Shown here: piece after piece, positions 7,977 through 16,630 of the stretch
How the letters are laid out: each line of letters begins with the position of its first letter
How positions within the stretch are numbered: position 1 is the first letter of the stretch
Origin: Achromobacter animicus
GTDB taxonomy: Bacteria; Pseudomonadota; Gammaproteobacteria; Burkholderiales; Burkholderiaceae_B
Direction of reading: 5' to 3'
DNA length: 64,000 bases
NCBI RefSeq assembly: GCF_902859585.1
Contig: NZ_CADIJM010000001.1
Span: 310,001-374,000, forward strand
The notes under the pieces: generated by a model
The model's database searches: none
Seen by the model: the letters and a program-made list of their open reading frames with translations, nothing else
Told to the model about the DNA's origin: nothing
Translations under genes and position numbers: made by a program

Positions 7977-9569
7977 TCAATGTTCCAGCCACGTGTCGGA
8001 AAAGTCTCCGGCGGTCAGGTCCACGCTGTTGTTCAGGTTGTGGACACGCTTCTGATAGACCTGCAGGGTTGACGGCACGGTCACCAGCGGAAGCGTGGGA
8101 AGGTCCTTGCCGACGATGCCCTGGATCTCCTTGAAGGTCGCGGCGCGGCGCGTATCGTCGGTTTCGACGGCGGCGGCGCGGAATAGGTCGTCCACACGCG
8201 GATTGTTGTAATGCGCCGCGTTGACGAAGGGCAAGGGATTCTTGATGCCGTCGGACCAGTAAAAGCGCTGCACGCCTACCGTGGGATCGAACAGGCGTCC
8301 CAGGCCATTCACACTCAGATCGAAACTGCGTTCCTTGTAGAGCCGATTGATGAATGTGGGCAGGTCGCCATCGACAATATCCACCTTTACGCCCACGCGG
8401 TTCAACGCCGCGCGGATGTACTCGGACGTGCGCTTGAAGTCGGCCGACGGCATGAACGCCAGGCGCAGGGAGAAGCGGCCATCACTTCCCTTGCGCGCGT
8501 AGCCGGCTTCATCGAGCAGGGTGTTGGCGCGCACAAGGTCAACGGGATAGTTGAAGGCGCTGTCGTCGTAATACTGGGCAAGAATGGACGGAATCGGCGA
8601 ATTCACGACGCGGGCGCGCTTGTAGTAGACGGTGTTGGCAATGAAATTCCGGTCGATGGCATGCGCCAGCGCGTGACGCACCTTCGGATTCGCCAGGATC
8701 GGATTGTCCAGGTTGAACTCCAGAAACAACACGTTGCTCAGGAACTCGTCGTAGGTGTCGTCGATAGCAAGCTTGGGGTTGCCCGACAGGCGATCCAGGT
8801 CAGACACGGCCACGTTCAACGCCGCGTTGGCTTCGCCGGTTTCGATGGCCGCCGATATCGATGCCGTGTTTTTGATGAAGCGATAGATCACGCGGTCGAG
8901 GTAGGGATGCCCTTTGCGCCAGTAATCGGGGTTCTTTTCCAGCACGACATAGCTGCCCTTGGACCATTCCTTGAACCTGAACGGACCTGTGCCGATCGGG
9001 TGGTTGTTGTTGTCGTGCACCAGCGGATCCGCCGCGCCATAGCGCTGCTGCGAGACGATGGGCGTCTCCGCGGACGACAGCGCCTTCAGCAAATAGGGCG
9101 CAGGCTTGCTCAGCACGATGATCGCCGTGTGCGGGTCGGGGGTTTCAACATCCTGAACGTTGGCGAACGTGATTCGGCCGCGCGGGCCGATCTCGCGCTG
9201 CTTCAGGATCGAGTATTTGACGTCGGCCGAGGTGAAGTCCGTTCCGTTGTGAAACTTGACGCCGGTGCGCAGCTTGAACGTGTAACGCAGGCCGTCGTCG
9301 GTGATGTTCCATTCGGTGGCCAGGAGCGGTTGCGGCTTGAACTGCAGGTCATAGCGCAGCAGACCTTCCGTGATCTTTGCGCTGATGTTGCGGTTCTCGA
9401 CCTTCGGATTGACCAGCGACACCAGCGCGGTGGGTTCCTGCGCCATCAGGAAGGTGAGCGTGCCTCCAGGCTGCGGCTGCTGTGCGTTTTGCGCGTGCAC
9501 CGCCACGCTTGCCGCGGCGGGAATCCACGCCAGCATCATCGCCAACCGGCGCATTGTCTTCGACTGCAT
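7977..9569 (-). CDS. ABC transporter substrate-binding protein, peptide/nickel type
   Basis: This 530-residue family-5 extracellular solute-binding protein (DppA/OppA-like) begins with a signal peptide ending near AVHAQ. The family region LLATEWNITDDGLRYTFKLRTGVKFHNG is followed by FTSADVKYSI and GTGPFRFKEW. The start at 9569 has AAGGG upstream; the frame is open further upstream without a signal sequence. The amidase follows after 13 bp. The permease and ATPase genes of the same importer are transcribed in the opposite direction from the shared 9.6-9.8 kb region. The ligand is probably a dipeptide or amide. Confidence 0.94.
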   Translation of the reverse strand: MQSKTMRRLAMMLAWIPAAASVAVHAQNAQQPQPGGTLTFLMAQEPTALVSLVNPKVENRNISAKITEGLLRYDLQFKPQPLLATEWNITDDGLRYTFKLRTGVKFHNGTDFTSADVKYSILKQREIGPRGRITFANVQDVETPDPHTAIIVLSKPAPYLLKALSSAETPIVSQQRYGAADPLVHDNNNHPIGTGPFRFKEWSKGSYVVLEKNPDYWRKGHPYLDRVIYRFIKNTASISAAIETGEANAALNVAVSDLDRLSGNPKLAIDDTYDEFLSNVLFLEFNLDNPILANPKVRHALAHAIDRNFIANTVYYKRARVVNSPIPSILAQYYDDSAFNYPVDLVRANTLLDEAGYARKGSDGRFSLRLAFMPSADFKRTSEYIRAALNRVGVKVDIVDGDLPTFINRLYKERSFDLSVNGLGRLFDPTVGVQRFYWSDGIKNPLPFVNAAHYNNPRVDDLFRAAAVETDDTRRAATFKEIQGIVGKDLPTLPLVTVPSTLQVYQKRVHNLNNSVDLTAGDFSDTWLEH

Positions 9570-9829
9570 ATCTGCCCTTTTTACGAATGCCGCGCTTGCG
9601 CCGGCGCTCGATATTTGAAGAATTGAGAGGGCGAAATGTTGAACCGCTTTGCCACGCACAACAACGATTGGCGTCTTATTTACTTATCCCGATAGTCGGC
9701 CGCCGCGTTTGCTAATTCGATATTCTTCGTTGCCAGCGTTGCAAGCCGATCGCGACAATGCCGAGCTTGACGATTATTCGGAATCAACAGACATGTTTGC
9801 GGCAGGCGGCTGCGAACCTGTGCATCGCC

Positions 9830-10831
9830 ATGAGCAACTTCAACGGCGCCCAGCTGTCCAGACTGCTGGCCGTGTTTCGCAGGAATGCCCTCCAGGCCAT
9901 TCCGACCGTGCTGGGCATCATCATTCTTAACTTCCTGTTGCTGGAATGGGTGCCGGGCAACGCCGCGGACGTCGTGGCGGCGGAATCCGGCGGGGCCACG
10001 GCCGAGAGCCTGGCGCAACTGCAACGCCACTTCGGCCTGGATCTGTCGATGGGTGAGCGGTTGAGCAACTATCTGTCGCACCTCGCTCATTTCGATCTGG
10101 GCATGTCGGCCCGTCACAACCTGCCCGTCACCACACTCATTCTCGATCGTCTCGGCAATACCTTGCTGCTGATGGGGGCGGCGCTGTTGCTGGCTACGTT
10201 AACCGGCGTGGTGCTGGGCGTGCTGATGTCGCTGTACGCCGGGCGCTGGCAGGACAAACTGATCTCCGTGCTGGTCCTGCTGTTGTATTCCACGCCGACG
10301 TTCTGGCTGGGCTTGATGGCGATCGTGCTGTTCGCGGTCACGCTAGGTTGGCTGCCGACCAGTGGCAGCCACACCATCGGAGCGGGGCTGTCGGGTTGGG
10401 ACGCGGTGGCCGACAAGGCGCGGCATCTGCTGCTACCGATGCTGACGACAGCAGGTCTCTATCTAGCGGTGTTTTCGCGGCTGACCCGTGCAGCGATGCT
10501 GGAAGTCAGCAAGCAGGATTTCGTGCGCACGGCCAGGTCCAAAGGCTTGTCGCCGGCGGTCATCACGGTGCGCCATGTGCTGCGCAATGCATTGATTCCG
10601 GTCACGACGCTGATCGGCATGCACTTCGGCGCGTTGCTGGGCGGCGCGACGGTGATCGAGACCGTATTCAATTGGCCGGGCCTGGGCAGCTTGGTGCTGG
10701 AATCTATTCTTGCGCGCGACTATCCGGTGCTGTTGGGCATCCTGTTCTGCTCCTCCTTGCTGGTGATCGTGGTCAACATGGTGGTGGACTTGCTGCAGGC
10801 CGCGCTGGACCCGCGAATCCAGGTTCGCTGA
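9830..10831 (+). CDS. ABC transporter permease, DppB-like
   Basis: This 333-residue inner-membrane permease has six predicted membrane segments. The first begins at IPTVLGIIILNFLLLEWVPG. The conserved periplasmic loop holds AAESGGATAESLAQL, and the EAA-type cytoplasmic loop is VRTARSKGLSPAVITVRHVLRNA. It is the first gene of the rightward permease-permease-ATPase unit. The start is uncertain. ATG 9830 gives a protein of typical length, but no strong ribosome site is seen, and an in-frame ATG at 9758 would add 24 residues. The region between it and the divergent receptor gene (9570-9829) must hold both promoters, but I could not pick them with confidence. Confidence 0.93.
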   Translation: MSNFNGAQLSRLLAVFRRNALQAIPTVLGIIILNFLLLEWVPGNAADVVAAESGGATAESLAQLQRHFGLDLSMGERLSNYLSHLAHFDLGMSARHNLPVTTLILDRLGNTLLLMGAALLLATLTGVVLGVLMSLYAGRWQDKLISVLVLLLYSTPTFWLGLMAIVLFAVTLGWLPTSGSHTIGAGLSGWDAVADKARHLLLPMLTTAGLYLAVFSRLTRAAMLEVSKQDFVRTARSKGLSPAVITVRHVLRNALIPVTTLIGMHFGALLGGATVIETVFNWPGLGSLVLESILARDYPVLLGILFCSSLLVIVVNMVVDLLQAALDPRIQVR

Positions 10832-10868
10832 AACGGGCCATGAGCCTGCATTTTCTCGAAACGACACG

Positions 10869-11789
10869 ATGAACGACGCTATCGAACAATCTCGCACTTG
10901 CCCTATGCGCCAGAACACCCACCTCTCCGCATCTGCCCGCGATCCGGGCAGATGGCGCGCAGCCTGGGGGGGATTTCTGCGCGATCCCGCAGCATTGGCC
11001 GGCCTCGCTATCCTGCTTTCCGCGGTGCTGGTCGCCGTGTTCGCGCCGGTGTTGTTTCCCGGTGATCCGCAGGACATGGTCGGGCCTGCCCTGGCGTGGC
11101 CCGGCCAGGACGCCGCCTTTCTGCTTGGCACGGATTCGCTGGGGCGTGACGTTGCTGCGGGTCTGGCACATGGCGCGCGCGTCTCGCTGTCGGTTGGCGC
11201 CGTGGCGGCCGTCATCAGCCTGACGATCGGCATTCTGGTCGGCGCCATTTCGGGCTATTACGGCGGCTGGGTCGACGACGTGTTGGTTCGCTTTACAGAG
11301 TTGGTGCAGACCGTGCCGACGTTCCTGTTCGTCATCGTCATCGTGACGATAGGCCAGCCGTCTGTCTGGCTCATCCTGCTGGCGATTGGATCGGCATGCT
11401 GGCCCGTGACCGCGCGGCTGGTGCGCGCCGAGTTCCGCACGCTGCGCGAATCCGAATTTGTACTGGCGGCGCGCAGCCAGGGGTTCGGCAACGCCTGGGT
11501 CATTTTCCGTGAGATCCTGCCCAATGCCTTGCCGCCTGTCATCGTGACGACGTCCGTGCTCGTGGCCACTGCAATCCTCATGGAGTCGGCGCTGTCGTTC
11601 CTGGGGCTGGGCGATCCCAACGCCGTGTCGTGGGGCAGCATGATCGGAGAGGGGCGCGAAATGCTGCGCACCGCGTGGTACCTGTCCGCGGTGCCAGGCG
11701 TGGCCATCGTGCTGACGGTGCTGGCGCTGAATTTGGTGGGCGACGCGATCAACGACGCATTCAATCCCAGACTGGCGGCACGCGCATGA
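10869..11789 (+). CDS. ABC transporter permease, DppC-like
   Basis: This 306-residue second permease of the importer has the DppC features. An N-terminal membrane segment (LAGLAILLSAVLVAVFAPVL) is followed by the family motif LGTDSLGRDV and an EAA loop ending FREILPNALPPVIV. FLGLGDP near the C-terminus is typical. It forms a heterodimer with the preceding DppB-like protein. The gene follows that one by 37 bp, and its stop codon overlaps the start of the ATPase gene (ATGA), which implies translational coupling. Confidence 0.95.
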   Translation: MNDAIEQSRTCPMRQNTHLSASARDPGRWRAAWGGFLRDPAALAGLAILLSAVLVAVFAPVLFPGDPQDMVGPALAWPGQDAAFLLGTDSLGRDVAAGLAHGARVSLSVGAVAAVISLTIGILVGAISGYYGGWVDDVLVRFTELVQTVPTFLFVIVIVTIGQPSVWLILLAIGSACWPVTARLVRAEFRTLRESEFVLAARSQGFGNAWVIFREILPNALPPVIVTTSVLVATAILMESALSFLGLGDPNAVSWGSMIGEGREMLRTAWYLSAVPGVAIVLTVLALNLVGDAINDAFNPRLAARA

Positions 11790-13492
11790 TTTCCACACTT
11801 CGAACTGCCACGCCCAGCGACGCCGCCGCACTGCTGGAAGTGCGCGGGCTTGATGTTCATTTCCGCGGTCGCCGCGGCAGCCATCACGCCGTCAAGCAAC
11901 TGTCCTTTTCGGTCGCGCAGGGAGAAACGCTGGCGATCGTCGGCGAATCCGGCTGCGGGAAGTCCACCACGGCGCTAGCGTTGTCGGGATTGCTTGCCCC
12001 GCAGGCCTCGGTAAGCGGAGATATCGTGCTGCAAGGGCGCAACCTGGCCGGCTTGCCCGAGGCGTCGCTACGCATGATCCGTGGGCGCGACCTGTCGATG
12101 ATTTTCCAAGAGCCGATGACCTCTTTGAATCCGGTGCACACGGTCGGCGCACAGATTGGCGAGACACTGCGCCGCCATCACGGGCTGTCCGCGGCGGCGG
12201 CGCGTGCCCGTGCCATCGAGCTGCTGGATCTGGTCAGAATTCCGGAACCCGGCAGGCGGCACGACGATTATCCGCACAACCTGTCCGGCGGGCAGCGCCA
12301 GCGCGTCATGATCGCCATGGCGGTTGCCTGCTCGCCCAAACTGCTCATTGCCGACGAACCCACCACCGCGCTGGACGTGACCGTGCAGGCGCACATTCTG
12401 GAGCTGCTGGACACGCTGCGTCGCGATCTGTCGATGGCGCTGATTCTCATCACGCACGATCTGGGCCTGGTGTCCCGATGGGCAGACCGGGTGTTGGTGA
12501 TGCTCAATGGAGAAAAGGTGGAAGAGGGGCGCGCCGGCGCGATATTCGAGCTGCCCAAACATCCCTACACGGCAGGGTTGGTTGGCGCATCGCTGCATGC
12601 GGGCAAGGACGTTCACTACCGTCAGACGCGGCTGCCGGAGATCCGACACGGCATCGACGCGGACACCGGTGCGCGCGCTATCACGTTGGTCACGCCTGCG
12701 CTGTCCGCATGTGGCGGGCATCGTGACGTTGCTCTTGCGCCCTTGTTGAAGGTCGAGTCCCTGCGCACGTCATACCGCAAACGCGATGGCAGCATGTTCC
12801 ATGCGGTCGAAGACGTGTCATTCGAGCTGCGCCGGGGTGAGACGATAGGGCTGGTGGGAGAGTCGGGGTGCGGCAAGTCAACGTTGTCGCGCACGTTGCT
12901 GCGGCTGATTCCTCAGTCGGCCGGCCGCATCGTGTTTGATGGTGCGGACCTTACCGCGATGTCGGAAAGGCAGGTCAAGCCGTGGCGCAGCCGGATGCAG
13001 ATGGTGTTTCAGGATCCCTACGGCTCGCTTAACCCACGGCGGACTGTCTTCGACATCCAGGATGCGGTGCTGTCGCTGCACGGCGTGTCGCGCAAGGCAG
13101 AACGCGCCGCGCGCATTGCCGAGACGCTTGAGCGTGTTGGCCTGCCCGCGTCCGCCAGCCATCGCTACCCGCACGAATTCTCGGGTGGACAGCGTCAGCG
13201 CATCGGCATCGCGCGCGCCTTGATCCTGCGACCATCGTTCCTGATTCTGGATGAACCCGTGTCCGCCCTGGATGTGTCCATCCAATCCCAGATTCTGAAT
13301 CTGCTGGCGGAACTGAAAGAAGCCTTTGGGCTGTCCTATCTGTTCATCTCGCATGACTTGGCGGTAATCCGCTACATCGCGGATCGAATCCTGGTCATGC
13401 GTGAAGGCAGAATCGTGGAAGCGGGCGCGCGGAAGCAGGTTTGGGATAGCCCGAGCCATCCGTACACTAAATCACTGCTCCAAGCTGCCTGA
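11786..13492 (+). CDS. Fused double ABC ATPase (DppD-DppF type)
   Basis: This 568-residue protein joins two complete nucleotide-binding domains. The first (about 10-270) has Walker [10 protein letters not shown], signature LSGGQRQR and Walker [13 protein letters not shown]. The second (about 315-568) has a second GESGCGKST, signature FSGGQRQR and Walker [13 protein letters not shown]. Fusions of this kind replace separate DppD and DppF subunits. A linker around 275-310 replaces the usual DppD C-terminal extension. I saw no Cys cluster there. The start overlaps the permease stop. The 3' end overlaps the convergent hydrolase gene by 26 bp. Confidence 0.95.
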   Translation: MISTLRTATPSDAAALLEVRGLDVHFRGRRGSHHAVKQLSFSVAQGETLAIVGESGCGKSTTALALSGLLAPQASVSGDIVLQGRNLAGLPEASLRMIRGRDLSMIFQEPMTSLNPVHTVGAQIGETLRRHHGLSAAAARARAIELLDLVRIPEPGRRHDDYPHNLSGGQRQRVMIAMAVACSPKLLIADEPTTALDVTVQAHILELLDTLRRDLSMALILITHDLGLVSRWADRVLVMLNGEKVEEGRAGAIFELPKHPYTAGLVGASLHAGKDVHYRQTRLPEIRHGIDADTGARAITLVTPALSACGGHRDVALAPLLKVESLRTSYRKRDGSMFHAVEDVSFELRRGETIGLVGESGCGKSTLSRTLLRLIPQSAGRIVFDGADLTAMSERQVKPWRSRMQMVFQDPYGSLNPRRTVFDIQDAVLSLHGVSRKAERAARIAETLERVGLPASASHRYPHEFSGGQRQRIGIARALILRPSFLILDEPVSALDVSIQSQILNLLAELKEAFGLSYLFISHDLAVIRYIADRILVMREGRIVEAGARKQVWDSPSHPYTKSLLQAA

Positions 13493-14288
13493 ACACTGCG
13501 GCCACGATGGCTTCGGGCCGGTCTTCCTGCACAAGGTGACCGGCATTCGGCACGGATATCAGCGGCCGGTCCGATATCAGTGCCGCCAGGGTCGCACCGC
13601 GCTCGTGCGGGATCCACGCGTCCTGTTCGCCCCACAGCACTTGCACCAGGCAATCCATGCGACCGTACAAGCCCTGCACCTCGTCCGTGTACTTCTGATC
13701 CATTTGCGCGATCTGCCGGTAGAACGCCGGCTGTCCGACGGGGCCCAGCCACGGGCGGCTGTACACGTCCAGCGCCTCTTCCGATAACGGATTGTGCGCG
13801 GCGGTCTGCAGATAGGCTTTCAACAGTGCGCGGTGCATGTAGTCCGGCATGCCCGAGAACGCGGCCTCGTGCTGGCGGACATGCTGCACGAAGGGTGAAC
13901 CCCACGGCGCCAGCGCCACCGCATCGAAGATCGTCAGCGATGCGTAGCGCAGTCCGTTCAGGTAATACGCGCGCAGCGCCGTCGCACCGCCGAAATCGTG
14001 GGCAAGGACATCGGGGCGATCCAGGTTCCATTCCTTGAACAGCGCCGCCAGTATCCGGTTCTGCACACCCAGCGACACGTCTTGGCCGTCCCGCATCTCG
14101 GAGGCGCCGTAGCCCGCCAAATCAAAGTAATAGACGGTTCTGCGGTCGGCGAGCAGCGGGATGATCCTGCGCCACACCTGCGATGAAAACGGCGTGCCAT
14201 GGATGGCGACCAGCGGGGGACCGTTGCCGAGCTTGCCCCAGCGGATGACGTTGCCTTCAATCAGGGCGGTGTGGGGGAGTTCGAGCAT
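13467..14288 (-). CDS. Alpha/beta hydrolase with Asp at the nucleophile position
   Basis: This is a 273-residue alpha/beta hydrolase fold protein. The oxyanion motif is HGTP (30-33). The nucleophile elbow reads LAHDFGGA, putting Asp98 where esterases have Ser. The acid lies in WGEQDAWIP, and the catalytic His in NAGHLVQEDRP. An Asp nucleophile in an HDxGG elbow is characteristic of epoxide hydrolases and haloalkane dehalogenases, so this is more likely one of those than an esterase. The halide-stabilising Trp after Asp is Phe here, which favours epoxide hydrolase. The gene is convergent with the ABC ATPase, overlapping it by 26 bp, and is followed upstream by a hypothetical gene in the same direction. 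Confidence 0.88.
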   Translation of the reverse strand: MLELPHTALIEGNVIRWGKLGNGPPLVAIHGTPFSSQVWRRIIPLLADRRTVYYFDLAGYGASEMRDGQDVSLGVQNRILAALFKEWNLDRPDVLAHDFGGATALRAYYLNGLRYASLTIFDAVALAPWGSPFVQHVRQHEAAFSGMPDYMHRALLKAYLQTAAHNPLSEEALDVYSRPWLGPVGQPAFYRQIAQMDQKYTDEVQGLYGRMDCLVQVLWGEQDAWIPHERGATLAALISDRPLISVPNAGHLVQEDRPEAIVAAVFRQLGAVI

Positions 14289-14296
14289 GGCGGCTA

Positions 14297-14899
14297 TCAG
14301 GAGAGATCGTCGGGGATGGGCTTGCGCGGCCTGCGGGGCGGGTTGTCGGCGAGGCCGGCATGTTCCGCTGCGCCCCGTGTCTTGGCGGCCGCGGCAACCG
14401 GTGCAACTGTCAGCGGCGGCGCGCCCGTTACGGCTGGCAGCGCGGGCGCCAGCACGGCGGGAATCCCGGCGGCATTCCGATATGACTGGAGCAGCAGCAG
14501 CGCGTCGATCGAGCCCAGATCGTGCTCCGCTTCAGCGCGCGCTTCAAGGCGGGTCTGTTCGTCTTTCACGGCTTGATTCGCCGCTGCCGTGCGTGCGTCC
14601 AGCCTTGCCAGCTGCGCGTGAAACGCCTGGACGGCGAGCTTCAGGCAGTGCGCCGTGTAATCGTCGTGCAGCAGGTCCGCGGGCGGCGTCAGGTTGTGAT
14701 CCGCGGGCACCCGGGGGCGCTGCGCCGCATCGGCCGCCAGGGGCAATGCTCGCGCGGCGTAAAGGCGTTGGAACGGCGTCGGCGGCGTGCGCGCGACGCG
14801 ATCTGCGCGCAAGTGGGCGCCCACGCGTTCAGTGCGGTATGCATCCCTGGCATCGTCGGTTCTGACCGCGCCGGGCGAGGCGATTGGGGAAGGGGGCAT
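14297..14899 (-). CDS. Hypothetical protein, Ala/Pro-rich
   Basis: This 200-residue protein is of no family I recognise. It has a basic, Arg-rich N-terminal third and a helical central part (about residues 80-135) rich in Ala, Glu and Gln. The tail is low-complexity Ala/Pro and ends PPRRPRKPIPDDLS. It has no signal peptide or membrane segment. It lies 8 bp upstream of the Asp-nucleophile hydrolase in the same direction, which suggests cotranscription. No convincing ribosome site precedes the ATG at 14899, and the opposite strand is also open here, so the gene call is moderate. The 204 bp from 14900 to 15103 show no clear motif. Confidence 0.5.
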   Translation of the reverse strand: MPPSPIASPGAVRTDDARDAYRTERVGAHLRADRVARTPPTPFQRLYAARALPLAADAAQRPRVPADHNLTPPADLLHDDYTAHCLKLAVQAFHAQLARLDARTAAANQAVKDEQTRLEARAEAEHDLGSIDALLLLQSYRNAAGIPAVLAPALPAVTGAPPLTVAPVAAAAKTRGAAEHAGLADNPPRRPRKPIPDDLS

Positions 14900-15103
14900 G
14901 GGCGTCTGGGTGGGCTGAGCGATGGGCCAATCTACTAGTTGGTCGGTAGCGTGTCAAGGGTGGATCAGACCGGGGCGGACGGGAAATGCTGAACGGGTCG
15001 CACAGCGCCTGCGGCCGCACGGCGACCGGACAGGCAGGCATTCGCGCAGTGTTAAAACCTTCGGGACGGGCGCCGCGCGCCAGCCACGTCAAAGGAAAAG
15101 ACC

Positions 15104-15433
15104 ATGCCCATGTTCATCACGATCGGTTATGGCGATCAGCAGGGCTATGACCGCACAGACAAAGCCATACGTGATTCTGCGCATGCGCACGATGCCGCGT
15201 TGCAGCACGCGGGCGTGCTGATGGGCGTCGCGGGACCGCCGGTGCAGGTGCGGAATCCGGACGCGGCAGGTGTCGAGACGTTGCAGGGACCGTTCATGAA
15301 CGCGCCGCTGCCGCTCGCGGGTTTTGCGGTTATCGAAGCGATTGATTTGGCCGACGCGATCGAAAAGGTGTCCCGCACGCCGTGTGCCGTGGCGCACGGC
15401 GTCGTGGAAGTGTGGCCGCTGGAACAGCGGTAG
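15104..15433 (+). CDS. YCII-related (DGPF-type) protein
   Basis: This 109-residue protein resembles the YCII/DGPFAETKE family of small alpha/beta proteins. It has an N-terminal FITIGYGDQQGYD strand, GVLMGVAGPPVQVRNPDA, then LQGPFMNAPLPLAGFAVIEA, which corresponds to the DGPF signature, and an EVWPLEQ tail. The N-terminal GYGDQQGYD is typical of the subgroup. Members are dimeric and of uncertain function, and some sit beside ECF sigma factors, but none is present here. A ribosome site AAAGGAAAAG precedes the ATG. It ends 7 bp from the convergent hypothetical gene. Confidence 0.82.
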   Translation: MPMFITIGYGDQQGYDRTDKAIRDSAHAHDAALQHAGVLMGVAGPPVQVRNPDAAGVETLQGPFMNAPLPLAGFAVIEAIDLADAIEKVSRTPCAVAHGVVEVWPLEQR

Positions 15434-15439
15434 CGCGCG

Positions 15440-16096
15440 TTATTGGTCGACCGACCGCATGTCGCAAGTCGTCTCGGACGACGCGCACACGCCGCGAAAC
15501 CAGGCGCGTCCGCGCGTGCGGTCCTTCTCGGCCAGCAGTTCAAATGTCGCGCTGTGGCGCATCTCGTAATCCAAAAGCAGCCATTCGCCCTCGCACGCGA
15601 CGATGCCGCGCAAGGTGGCGCGCTCGGTCAACCAGTCGCTGCCCAGGTCCAGCAACCGTTCGCTACCGGCGTCCGGGCGGGCATATCCCCGCGCCGACTG
15701 GATGCCGACTTGCGCATCCCCGGCGGCGATCCAGCCTTCACCTTGATAGACGGGCCGCGGCGGGCTGCGGTCGCTGCCGCTCATGGCGTCACTGGCGTTC
15801 CTGATCTTCAGCCAGCCGTCACGCGCCTCCGTCACGTCGAAGGTCACGCTGTAGAGGTCGACTTCGGGATCCGGGCTGTCGCCGCGCGTGGTCGGCAGCG
15901 CGCCGAGCTGCTTGGCGCTGGCAGATGCCGACGCGCGCACGGGGATGGCGGGCTTGGCATTGGTCGTCCAGCCCGAAAAGCGGCAGGCCGTGGGGCCGGC
16001 GGGCGTCCAGGCAGCTGCGTGAGACTCGGTCTGAGCGTGGAGACCAGGCGACAGGGCAAGCGCGGCAAACAGCAATGCAAGCGGTCGGAGCGTCAT
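15440..16096 (-). CDS. Exported hypothetical protein with SH3-like region
   Basis: This 218-residue protein has a clear signal peptide (MTLRPLALLFAALALSPGLHAQ). The mature part contains an SH3-like stretch (IPVRASASASAKQLGALP ... DGWLKIRNAS), as in bacterial SH3 domains that bind cell-wall or metal ligands. Four Cys residues in the mature protein could form disulfides. It probably works in the periplasm. The start at 16096 was chosen for the signal peptide; no strong ribosome site is seen. The open frame upstream looks non-coding. No close neighbour suggests a pathway. Confidence 0.72.
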   Translation of the reverse strand: MTLRPLALLFAALALSPGLHAQTESHAAAWTPAGPTACRFSGWTTNAKPAIPVRASASASAKQLGALPTTRGDSPDPEVDLYSVTFDVTEARDGWLKIRNASDAMSGSDRSPPRPVYQGEGWIAAGDAQVGIQSARGYARPDAGSERLLDLGSDWLTERATLRGIVACEGEWLLLDYEMRHSATFELLAEKDRTRGRAWFRGVCASSETTCDMRSVDQ

Positions 16097-16241
16097 GGAG
16101 GATTTGTCGGCGGAGTGATTGAGGCCGGAAGATCGGCCGGCGAAAAGCCTAACATGACCGCCATCGGGGTCCGGATGCGCGCAGAGACACCGGGCAGCGC
16201 AAGGCTGCCCGGCGGTCTTCCTGTGATAGGTTGCGGGCCGC

Positions 16242-16616
16242 CTACTGCGCCCCGGTGGCGCCCGACACATACCGCGCCAATGCCTGCACGTCCGCGTCAC
16301 TTAACGCTTCGAATGCCGGCATGACGCCGATCCCGTTGCGCACGGCCTGCGTGACGCGATTGGCGTCGGGTTTCAGTTCGTCGAGGTTGGGTCCGATGGT
16401 CCCGGCCGCGCCGGCGTCGGCCAGCGTATGGCAGACGGCACAGGCCGGCGTTGTCGACTTCAGGAACAGGGCGCGGCCCGCCTCGGCATTGGGCGGTTCC
16501 GCCGCCCATGCCGTGGCGCCGGCCAACAGGCAGGCGCTCGCGGCGAATACGGAGCGGACCCGCCACCCGTTGGGGTGGCGGGATGCAGCATGCAGCTTCA
16601 CTTCACGGTTTTGCAT
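16242..16616 (-). CDS. sorB: Sulfite dehydrogenase cytochrome c subunit (SorB-like)
   Basis: This 124-residue exported monoheme cytochrome c has a signal peptide ending ATAWA, the heme-binding motif CAVCH (residues 59-63) and the distal Met ligand in NGIGVMPAF (about 99). It accepts electrons from the adjacent molybdenum subunit and passes them to the respiratory chain. The gene follows that subunit by 14 bp. An alternative ATG at 16628 would start 2 bp after the previous stop. Small size and gene order match SorB of sulfite:cytochrome c oxidoreductases. Confidence 0.88.
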   Translation of the reverse strand: MQNREVKLHAASRHPNGWRVRSVFAASACLLAGATAWAAEPPNAEAGRALFLKSTTPACAVCHTLADAGAAGTIGPNLDELKPDANRVTQAVRNGIGVMPAFEALSDADVQALARYVSGATGAQ

Positions 16617-16630
16617 CGATTCCGCCATCC

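Noticed and set aside
8211-9626. Plus-strand open frame opposite the solute-binding protein
   Set aside because: It has no ribosome site or motif and lies wholly within a clear ABC receptor gene on the other strand.
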